Source of the DNA: Glutamicibacter mishrai
Lineage (GTDB): Bacteria; Actinomycetota; Actinomycetes; Actinomycetales; Micrococcaceae
Direction of reading: 5' to 3'
DNA: 64,000 nt
NCBI RefSeq assembly: GCF_012221945.1
Contig: NZ_CP032549.1
Location: 3,506,648 to 3,570,647 of the forward strand
Shown here: positions 55,115 through 64,000 of the stretch, piece by piece
Numbering within the stretch: position 1 is the first letter of the stretch
Layout: every line of letters begins with the position of its first letter
Position numbers and translations under genes: made by a program
The notes under the pieces: model-generated
Databases searched by the model: none
The model's input: the letters and a program-made list of their open reading frames with translations, nothing else
What the model was told of the DNA's origin: nothing

Positions 55115-56314
55115 CTAGACGCCAGTCGATCCCAGATTATCCGGGATGTTCGCCAGGTAGGAGTCGATATTGCGCTTGGTTTCAGCCACCGAGTCGCCGC
55201 CGAACTTCTCCAGCAGGGACTGGGCTAGCACCAGGGCCACCATGGCTTCGGCGACAACGCCAGCTGCCGGAACGGCACAAACATCCGAACGCTGGTGGTG
55301 CGCAGTGGTGTCCTCGCCGGTGGCGGTGTCAACGGTGCGCAGCGCGCGCGGAACGGTGGCGATCGGCTTCATGCCGGCGCGAACACGCAGCACCTCGCCA
55401 ATGCTCATGCCGCCCTCGATGCCGCCAGCGCGGTTCGAGTTGCGCTTGATGCTGCCATCTTCGGCATGCACGATTTCGTCGTGCGCTGCCGAGCCGCGGC
55501 GGGCTGCGGTTTCAAAGCCGTCGCCGACTTCCACGCCCTTGATGGCCTGGATGCCCATCAATGCGGCAGCAAGGCGCGCATCCAGACGGCGATCCCAGTG
55601 CACGTAGGAGCCGATGCCCGGAGGGAGGTTGTAGGCGAGAACCTCAACCACGCCGCCGAGGGTCTCCCCTGCCTTGTGCGCGTCGTCGACCTCGGCGACC
55701 ATGGCTTCGCTGGTCGCCTTATCGAAGCAACGCAGCGGATCGGCGTCCAATGCTTCAACGTCGTCGGCGGTAGGCAACGGCGCGTCGGCAGGAACGGAAA
55801 CGGCACCTACGGCGGTGGTGTGTGAAACGAGCTGGATGCCCAGGTCGTTGAGGAAGCGGGAAGCCACCGAGCCCAGGGCCACGCGGGCCGCGGTTTCGCG
55901 GGCGCTGGCACGCTCGAGGATCGGGCGGGCATCGTCGAAGCCGTACTTCTGCATGCCGGTGAAATCGGCGTGGCCTGGACGAGGGCGGGTCAGCGGCGCA
56001 TTGCGCGCCAGCGAAGCGAGCTCATCAAGATCGACGGGATCCGCGCTCATCACGCGCTCCCACTTTGGCCATTCGGTGTTGCCGATTTCAATGGCCACCG
56101 GACCACCCTGGGTCTTGCCGTGGCGTACGCCGCCAAGGAAAGTCACCTGGTCCTTTTCAAACTTCATTCGCGCCCCGCGGCCATAGCCCAAGCGGCGGCG
56201 CGCCAATGCTTCACGTACTACTTCGCTATCCACCGATACTCCGGCAGGTAGCCCTTCAAGAATTCCAACAAGTGCCGGGCCATGCGATTCGCCCGCGGTC
56301 AACCAACGCAACAT
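55115..56314 (-). CDS. aroC: Chorismate synthase
   Basis: AroC removes phosphate from EPSP to give chorismate, needing reduced FMN. The 399-aa protein has [38 protein letters not shown], and the C-terminal [30 protein letters not shown] precedes the ATG. EPSP synthase (aroA) and aroD are not in the window. Confidence 0.97.
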   Translation of the reverse strand: MLRWLTAGESHGPALVGILEGLPAGVSVDSEVVREALARRRLGYGRGARMKFEKDQVTFLGGVRHGKTQGGPVAIEIGNTEWPKWERVMSADPVDLDELASLARNAPLTRPRPGHADFTGMQKYGFDDARPILERASARETAARVALGSVASRFLNDLGIQLVSHTTAVGAVSVPADAPLPTADDVEALDADPLRCFDKATSEAMVAEVDDAHKAGETLGGVVEVLAYNLPPGIGSYVHWDRRLDARLAAALMGIQAIKGVEVGDGFETAARRGSAAHDEIVHAEDGSIKRNSNRAGGIEGGMSIGEVLRVRAGMKPIATVPRALRTVDTATGEDTTAHHQRSDVCAVPAAGVVAEAMVALVLAQSLLEKFGGDSVAETKRNIDSYLANIPDNLGSTGV

Positions 56315-56343
56315 GTCCTCTATTTTGCCATGACCTGATGGAA

Positions 56344-57183
56344 TTACTGGTGTCGGAGCAGTCCCAGAGAGTCATACATCGCATTTGTGACGTCAACCCG
56401 CCGCTGCTCATCCCACGCCTCGGAGGCGAAAAGGCGGACCTGTTCGACCGCTTGGTGCACGAGCATGTGCAGGCCGGAAATGACCTGTCCCTGCCAGGAC
56501 GAGGCCAATCGCGAGGGCCATGGATCGTAGGCGACATCCAGCAGGATCCCGGTTCCGGAGCCCACGGCCGGGACCCAATCGTCGCCCGCGCGCGGCGGCA
56601 GGGTGCTGAAGACCAGGGGCAGCTGGCGCAGCTGCTCGGCAAGTTCCTCGGTGATCGCCGATATTTCGTGGACGACCGGGACCATGCCCAGCTCTGTGGC
56701 CAGTTCCACGGCGCGCCCGGAGCGCTGGGCGGAGCGGACGACCAGGGTGACGTGCTTGACCCCGATCAGGGCGCTGGCCTGCAAGGCCGCCAGAGAGGTA
56801 TTGCCCGAACCGAGGATCATGGCCCGGTCGGTGGAGGTCATCGAGAAGTCCGCGAGGGCCTGGACCAGTCCGTCGATGTCGGTGTTCTCCCCGTACAGGG
56901 AGCCGTCCTCGCGCACCACGATGGTGTTCAGCGCGCCAAGTTGCCGCACCCGGGTGGAGACCTCGTCCATCAACGGGACGAAGGCATCTTTCAGGGGCAT
57001 GGTCACCGAGCAGCCGGCCCAGTTGCCCTGGCGCAGGCGCGCCACATGCTCGGCGCACTGCGCAGGCTGCAGATCGATGGCTTCATAGCTCAGCGCCGCG
57101 CCCAGCAGCTCGTAGGCGGTGCGGTGCAATACCGGCGACTTGGAGTGGCCGACCGGATGGCCCAGAACGGCAGCCTGCTTCAT
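56344..57183 (-). CDS. aroE: Shikimate dehydrogenase
   Basis: AroE reduces 3-dehydroshikimate with NADPH. The 279-aa chain from the chosen ATG begins [20 protein letters not shown] (shikimate-binding SKSP), then VTMPLKD with the catalytic Lys, NTDIDG with the catalytic Asp, and a nucleotide-binding [11 protein letters not shown] that has Asn-Thr where GxGGA is usual. That variation makes a quinate/shikimate paralogue conceivable, but the place between mltG and aroC supports AroE. Confidence 0.92.
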   Translation of the reverse strand: MKQAAVLGHPVGHSKSPVLHRTAYELLGAALSYEAIDLQPAQCAEHVARLRQGNWAGCSVTMPLKDAFVPLMDEVSTRVRQLGALNTIVVREDGSLYGENTDIDGLVQALADFSMTSTDRAMILGSGNTSLAALQASALIGVKHVTLVVRSAQRSGRAVELATELGMVPVVHEISAITEELAEQLRQLPLVFSTLPPRAGDDWVPAVGSGTGILLDVAYDPWPSRLASSWQGQVISGLHMLVHQAVEQVRLFASEAWDEQRRVDVTNAMYDSLGLLRHQ

Positions 57184-57215
57184 CAATTCACGTACTTTCT
57201 GCGGTGATGCCGCGT

Positions 57216-58613
57216 TTAGCAGACATCCGAATTCTGTTGGCACCATGCGCGGAATTCAGCCTGGTTCTGCTGGTGTTCGGCATAGCTGGAGGCGAACTTC
57301 GTTTCGCCGGTTTTGATGTTCACGGTCACCCAGTAGTAGTAGCCGTTTTCCTGCGGGTTGGCCGCAGCCTTGATCGCCGACGTGGCAGGCGAGCCGATAG
57401 GGGTCGGAGTCAGGCCCCTGTGCACGTAGGTGTTGTACTTGTTGCCAGCGTCCTTGCGTTCGGCCTGGCTGAACTGCAGGCTGTAGCGGTTCAAGCCATA
57501 GATCACCGCAGAGTCGACCTGGAGCAAACCGTGGGTTTCCTTGTTGGCTGGATTCAATCGGTTCTCGATGGCACCGGCTACGGTTGCGTAGTCCTTTTCG
57601 CGGGCTTCGGCTTGCAGGATCGAGGCGACTTTCAAGGTGCGGTAGCCCTTGTCCAGGTCGCTGATCCCGGCGTCCTTCAGGGTGTCCTTGGTGGCGCGCA
57701 CCATCTTGGAAAGTACTTCCTTCGGGGTGCTGTCCAGTGCGAAGCGGTATTCGCCCGGGTGCAGCCAGCCTTCAAGGTTGGGCACTGAATCCGGCAGTCC
57801 GAATTTTTCCGGCTGGTTGGCCAGCTTTTTCAGGTCAGCCAGTTTCAGGCCGGAGCCCTTGGCGATTTCTTCCAGCGCCGCGTTCATGCGCAGGTTCGCC
57901 TTCAGGCCGATGTAGAAGACCTTGCCGGGTCGATTGTCCACGAGCACTTCGGCGGCATCCGCTGCCGGCATCTGGGATTTGAGCAGGTAGGTTCCGGGGT
58001 GGATGACCTTATTGGCCTGCTTGGAGTTCTCCACCGCCTTGATAAGCAGCTTGTCGTTGGAGATCACATCCAGGTCTTCAAGCTTGCGCGAGATCACGCC
58101 AAGGCCCTGGCCGTCTTCCACGGTGAATTCGACGGTGGCTCCGCCCGGACCGGGATAGTCGTCCGGGTTGAACTGCTTGACCAGGGATTTGATGAAGTAG
58201 AAGGACCCTGCCACCACTAGAGCGAAAATGAGCACGGTGGCCAGCATCACCAGATTGCGCTTGCGCCTGGTCTTCTTGCGGTGCAGTTTTTCGTGCTCTT
58301 GATCGTCCTGGCCGAGCAGGCCGTTGCTGTGCAGCGAGTCCTGCGGCTCGACGATCGGGGTTTGGGCGGTGTGCACCGGGGCAAGGGTGGGCAGGAACCG
58401 GGTGTGGGTGTCCTGCCCGCCCTTATCACCGGCAGCGTCCGCATTGGTGTCGCCGGCCGTCTCTGGATCGGCCGGAGCATTCAAGTAATGATCGAGTCCA
58501 GTGACTTCCGGGGTCGAAGGTTCAGCGATCGGCAGGCCTTGGCCTGCCGCGAAGCTTTCATACAGCGCGCGATGCGTTTCGCGTTGCCGTTCTTGACGGG
58601 CTTCTTCTCGCAT
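57216..58613 (-). CDS. mltG: Endolytic transglycosylase MltG
   Basis: MltG cuts nascent glycan strands at the membrane and sets their length. The 465-aa chain has a long charged cytoplasmic N-terminus (about 125 residues, Asp/Gln/His-rich), one membrane helix (LVMLATVLIFALVVAGSFYFI) and the external YceG domain. The catalytic Glu is in VASILQAEAR; EGWLHPGEYRF and LLQVDSAVIYGL are further signatures. The extended cytoplasmic tail is typical of actinobacterial forms. ATG 58613 is preferred to the adjacent TTG. Confidence 0.94.
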   Translation of the reverse strand: MREEARQERQRETHRALYESFAAGQGLPIAEPSTPEVTGLDHYLNAPADPETAGDTNADAAGDKGGQDTHTRFLPTLAPVHTAQTPIVEPQDSLHSNGLLGQDDQEHEKLHRKKTRRKRNLVMLATVLIFALVVAGSFYFIKSLVKQFNPDDYPGPGGATVEFTVEDGQGLGVISRKLEDLDVISNDKLLIKAVENSKQANKVIHPGTYLLKSQMPAADAAEVLVDNRPGKVFYIGLKANLRMNAALEEIAKGSGLKLADLKKLANQPEKFGLPDSVPNLEGWLHPGEYRFALDSTPKEVLSKMVRATKDTLKDAGISDLDKGYRTLKVASILQAEAREKDYATVAGAIENRLNPANKETHGLLQVDSAVIYGLNRYSLQFSQAERKDAGNKYNTYVHRGLTPTPIGSPATSAIKAAANPQENGYYYWVTVNIKTGETKFASSYAEHQQNQAEFRAWCQQNSDVC

Positions 58614-58663
58614 CAACTCTCATTTCTCGGTGTGGCATCGTCCTCGGCCGCGTAGCGCGAAAC

Positions 58664-59129
58664 CTATTTCATGACGATCCGGCTGGCCTGCACGCGGACG
58701 TTGTTCCGACGCATTTCCAGCACTTGCTGCAGGATCTCGGTGGCTGCGACCTGGTCGACAACCTTTCGATGATCCTCCATCTTACGGCCCGAGGCGTGCA
58801 ACGCGCGATGCGCATTCACGGTGCTCAAACGCTCGTCAACCAGAAAAACCTCAAGCTCGATATTAGCGCTCACGGCTTCTTCTGCCAAAGCAATGGCGTA
58901 GTCACGGGCCATTTTGGTGGAGTCTGTGTCATTGCCCGCCAAGGACTTGGGCTCGCCGATGAACACCTCGCCGACATTTCGATCGGCGATGATGCGCAAG
59001 AGCATCCGGCGATCCGAATTCTTCTTCAGATCGCGGCGCAGGGTCATCACCGGGGTGGCCAAGATGCCCGAGGGGTCGGAGATGGCGACGCCGACGCGGG
59101 CCAGGCCCACGTCGACGCCGAGTGCCAAT

Positions 59130-59137
<8 letters not shown>
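58664..59137 (-). CDS. ruvX: Pre-16S rRNA nuclease RuvX/YqgF
   Basis: This 157-aa RNase H-fold protein was first annotated as a Holliday junction resolvase; in E. coli it trims the 5' end of 16S rRNA. Active-site motifs: LGVDVGLARVGVA, FIGEPKSLAG and the C-terminal Asp in DQVAATEIL, with VDERLST between. The ATG overlaps the alaS stop by 8 bp. Confidence 0.95.
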
Positions 59138-61820
<2,683 letters not shown>

Positions 61821-61839
61821 CGTGTTACGGATGATCCCT

Positions 61840-62049
61840 TCACTTAGCGGCGTCCACGCCCAAGGCGGAACGTAATTCTTCTTCTCTGGAGGTCATGCCT
61901 TGATGGAAGGCTTCCAGATATTCGGCGACACGGTCGGCGTACTTGCCGACCTGGCGGTTGAGCGCTGCACCGGATTTAACTTCAGCGTATTTCTTGGTGG
62001 CGAGCACTCCTACGCCCACTCCAATAGAAACCCACAAGAACTTTTTCAT
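61840..62049 (-). CDS. Small single-pass membrane protein, 69 aa
   Basis: A short protein with an N-terminal hydrophobic segment (FLWVSIGVGVGVLATKKYA) and an amphipathic helical tail (ADRVAEYLEAFHQGMTSREEELRSAL). The Shine-Dalgarno AAGGAGAC is strong. It lies between the DUF948 gene and alaS and is conserved in this position in related genera as far as I recall; function unknown. Confidence 0.8.
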   Translation of the reverse strand: MKKFLWVSIGVGVGVLATKKYAEVKSGAALNRQVGKYADRVAEYLEAFHQGMTSREEELRSALGVDAAK

Positions 62050-62127
62050 TCTAGTCTCCTTGGCGGCCTTCGATTGGCCGTCCCTCGTTCAGCGCGCCGA
62101 TACGTGTTCGATCGAACAGGCTCTGGC

Positions 62128-62499
62128 TTAGCGGCTGCGGCGTGCCTTGCCGCTTGGCTTGGTGTTCATCGCGGCCTTCACGCCTTCGGTGAATGCGGCC
62201 ACCTTGATCAGCGGCTTACCGACAGTGGCGGCGACCAACGAGGACAGCGCGGAAACATTGGCGGTCGTATCAGAAACGTTATTGGTGATCGTATCGACCT
62301 TTTTGAGCTGGTCGTTAGTGGTCGCCACAGTGTTGGCGACTTCACCTAGCAACGGGGTGGTTCCGTCGGACACGTCTTTGATCGTGGTGCGAAGCTCATC
62401 AAACACCTTGCCTAACTTGATGATCGGCACGGCCAGCAGCACTACTAGTACAACAAACGCGCCGGCTGCGATAAGCCCTGCAATATCCGAACCCGACAT
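62128..62499 (-). CDS. DUF948 domain protein
   Basis: A 123-aa protein with an N-terminal membrane helix (IAGLIAAGAFVVLVVLLAVPII) and a long heptad-like helix (LRTTIKDVSDGTTPLLGEVANTVATTNDQLKKVDTI in part) typical of DUF948, then a basic C-terminus (KPSGKARRSR). Good RBS (AGAGGA). The function of the family is unknown; a cell-envelope or scaffold role is a guess. A 14-bp perfect palindrome TGTTCGATCGAACA (62105-62118) lies just past its stop. Confidence 0.82.
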   Translation of the reverse strand: MSGSDIAGLIAAGAFVVLVVLLAVPIIKLGKVFDELRTTIKDVSDGTTPLLGEVANTVATTNDQLKKVDTITNNVSDTTANVSALSSLVAATVGKPLIKVAAFTEGVKAAMNTKPSGKARRSR

Positions 62500-62574
62500 A
62501 TGCTTCCTCTTCTGCTTGGGTTTTGGTGCCAGTTCACCTTATCGAAGTCTGCGCTCCAATAGGTAGTTAAGCGA

Positions 62575-62606
62575 CAAGCCCGCAACCGAAATCGGTTGCG
62601 GGCTTG
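62575..62606 (-). terminator. Hairpin downstream of rpsD
   Basis: A 15-bp perfect inverted repeat CAAGCCCGCAACCGA and complement is separated by 2 nt and begins 17 bp after the rpsD stop. T-poor flank; termination inferred from stem and position. Confidence 0.78.
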
Positions 62607-62622
62607 GAACTAGCGCACGGAT

Positions 62623-63246
62623 TTAGCGTGCGTAGTACTCGACCACGAGGTTCTCTTCGCAGGTCACTGGGATCTCTGCACGCTCAGGAGCGCGCAGGTA
62701 GGTAGCCTGAAGGGCTTCCAGCTTCACGTCCAGGTAAGCAGGAACAGCTGGCAGCACCTTGGAGTGCTCGCCGGCAGCAGCCATCTGGAATGGAACCATC
62801 TTCTCGCTCTTCTCGTGTACGTGGATCAGCTGACCCGGCTGTACCTTGAAGGACGGGCGGTCAACACGCTGGCCGTTGACCAGGATGTGACGGTGCACAA
62901 CCAGCTGGCGAGCCTGCTGGATGGTGCGGGCGAAGCCTGCACGCAGAACCAGGGCGTCCAAGCGGGACTCGAGCAGTGCCAGCAGGTTGTCACCGGTCTG
63001 GCCGCCGAGGCGCTTGGCTTCCTTGAAGGCGCTCAGCATCTGAGCTTCGCGGATGCCGTACTGGGCACGCAGACGCTGCTTCTCGCGCAGACGTACTGCG
63101 TAGTCGCTGTCCTGCTTCTTACGGGCGCGGCCATGCTGGCCTGGACCGTATGGACGGCGCTCCATGTACTTTTCAGCTTTAGGGGTCAATGCAAGGCCGA
63201 GCGCACGCGAAAGGCGTACGGTGCGGCGGGCACGGGCGTTAGCCAT
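62623..63246 (-). CDS. rpsD: 30S ribosomal protein S4
   Basis: S4 is a primary 16S rRNA-binding protein and translational regulator. The 207-aa protein has RTVRLSRALGLALTPKAEKYMERRPYGPG-type N-terminus in parts, the S4 RNA-binding fold (SRLDALVLRAGFARTIQQARQLVVHRHILVNGQRV) and the C-terminal end without the alpha-operon context. AAAGGAC is 7 nt before the ATG. The 188 bp upstream to rarA hold its promoter region; no defined leader motif is seen. Confidence 0.98.
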   Translation of the reverse strand: MANARARRTVRLSRALGLALTPKAEKYMERRPYGPGQHGRARKKQDSDYAVRLREKQRLRAQYGIREAQMLSAFKEAKRLGGQTGDNLLALLESRLDALVLRAGFARTIQQARQLVVHRHILVNGQRVDRPSFKVQPGQLIHVHEKSEKMVPFQMAAAGEHSKVLPAVPAYLDVKLEALQATYLRAPERAEIPVTCEENLVVEYYAR

Positions 63247-63434
63247 TGATGTGTCCTTTTCGTTCAGCGACGGTATCTACTGGCCTCCAGGATGGAGAGT
63301 GTGTGGGCGTCGCGTCCCTGCTACACTGCAACCTTGCTCCGGTCGCCGATCACTCGGATTCCGGGCAGGGCTTGCCAGCCAAAGATCAAGTCTACACGAA
63401 GCGAAGGCAGCAAGTCTTGAGGCATAGCGCACAA

Positions 63435-64000
63435 TTAGCGCTTGCGTGCCCCGCGCACCGGGTCCTTGCCGCGAATGATCTCCCGCAGTCGCGCCAGCCG
63501 CGATCCGATGGTTTTTCTCCGCGCATTGACCGTAGGCGTGTAGTAATTGGTGCCCAACAAATCATCGGGCAGGTACTGCTGGGTCGCAATGGAATGCGGC
63601 GCGTCATGGGCGTAGATGTACCCGACGCCATGGCCGAGTTGCTTGGCCCCGGGATAGTGCGCGTCGCGCAGGTGATCGGGCACCAAGGAGCCTTTGCCCT
63701 CGGCGACATCGGCCAGCGCGGCGTTGATGGCGTTGTATGCGGCATTGGACTTTGGCGCGGTGGCAAGATGCACCGTGGCATGGCCCAGCATGATCCGGGC
63801 TTCGGGCATGCCGGTGAGCTGCACCGACTGGGCCGCGGCCACGGCCAGTGCAGTGCGGTCGGATCGGCCATGCCGATATCTTCACTGGCAGAGATCATCA
63901 ACCGCCGGGCGATAAACCGCGGGTCCTCCCCCGCCGAAAGCATGCGCGCAAGGTGTGCAGGTCAGAATCCACGTCCAGCCGCGGATGGACTTGATGAAGG
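63435..64000 (-). pseudogene. rarA: RarA (MgsA) AAA+ ATPase, C-terminal part, with three apparent -1 frameshifts
   Basis: The C-terminal half of replication-associated recombination protein A; the start is beyond the window. Intact pieces read FIKSIRG (near 63985), [29 protein letters not shown] ... ADPTAL, and from 63842 [20 protein letters not shown] to the stop ([13 protein letters not shown] and [13 protein letters not shown] motifs are diagnostic). They lie in different frames. Single missing bases near 63977, 63950 and 63848 would restore the family sequence at all three joins. Either the gene is decayed or the sequence has base-call errors here. RarA normally acts on stalled replication forks. 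Confidence 0.8.

Noticed and set aside
62105..62118. LexA (SOS) box reading of the palindrome TGTTCGATCGAACA
   Set aside because: The half-sites are in the opposite order (GTTCG...CGAAC) from the SOS box (CGAAC-N4-GTTCG), and it follows the DUF948 gene stop rather than a promoter.

Overview
The window is a dense, GC-rich chromosomal segment of an actinobacterium, most likely a member of the Micrococcaceae (Arthrobacter/Glutamicibacter type). The evidence is the actinobacterial integration host factor (mihF) beside gmk-rpoZ-coaBC-metK-priA, an actinobacterial PriA that lacks helicase motifs, a PH-like protein embedded in the pyr operon, DUF3043/DUF3097/DUF4870 proteins, a DUF222-HNH protein, many GTG starts and the overall gene order. 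The genus is inferred, not proven. I see no insertion sequence, prophage, integrase, CRISPR array, rRNA or tRNA gene.

Layout. 1-4.7 kb: partial DUF3043 protein, pyrD, an alpha/beta hydrolase, uppS and recO. 4.7-6.7 kb: leuA behind a leucine-codon leader peptide with an RBS-masking hairpin. 6.7-10.5 kb: phoH-ybeY-CNNM/CBS-era operon, read leftward. 10.8-11.8 kb: a GerMN lipoprotein. 11.8-14.9 kb: hrcA-dnaJ-rsmE heat-shock operon behind a CIRCE operator. 14.9-16.3 kb: DUF3097 and DUF4870 proteins. 16.3-19.4 kb: lepA-hemW. 19.5-20.6 kb: a solitary PemK/MazF-like protein and rpsT. 20.6-28.1 kb: leuS, degV, comEA, comEC and holA, with a terminator-like hairpin inside the leuS leader. 28.4-30.2 kb: DUF222-HNH protein. 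30.3-36.3 kb: glycerol operon glpD-glpF-glpK with a divergent SorC/DeoR-type regulator and a second alpha/beta hydrolase. 36.3-42.1 kb: mihF-gmk-rpoZ-coaBC-metK-priA. 42.2-50.9 kb: pyrimidine operon pyrR-pyrB-pyrC-(PH-like)-carA-carB-pyrF with a PyrR-binding loop next to the pyrR ribosome-binding site. 51.1-51.7 kb: DinB-like protein. 51.8-62.5 kb: a long leftward cluster, DUF948-small membrane protein-alaS-ruvX-mltG-aroE-aroC-aroK-aroB-TPR protein-efp-nusB. 62.6-63.2 kb: rpsD. 63.4 kb to the end: rarA C-terminus carrying three apparent single-base deletions.

Functionally this is core genome. It holds de novo UMP synthesis (all steps except pyrE), four shikimate-pathway enzymes, leucine synthesis and charging, glycerol catabolism, translation factors (LepA, EF-P, S4, S20, AlaRS, LeuRS), DNA uptake, replication and repair (ComEA/EC, HolA, RecO, PriA, RuvX, RarA), and cell-wall functions (UppS, MltG).

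I found no clear new multi-gene system. The best leads are regulatory or sequence-level. They are the leuA leader with five consecutive leucine codons and a possible pseudoknot, the attenuator-like hairpin ahead of leuS, the PyrR loop, the degenerate PriA, the conserved PH-like pyr-operon protein, and the multiply frameshifted rarA.
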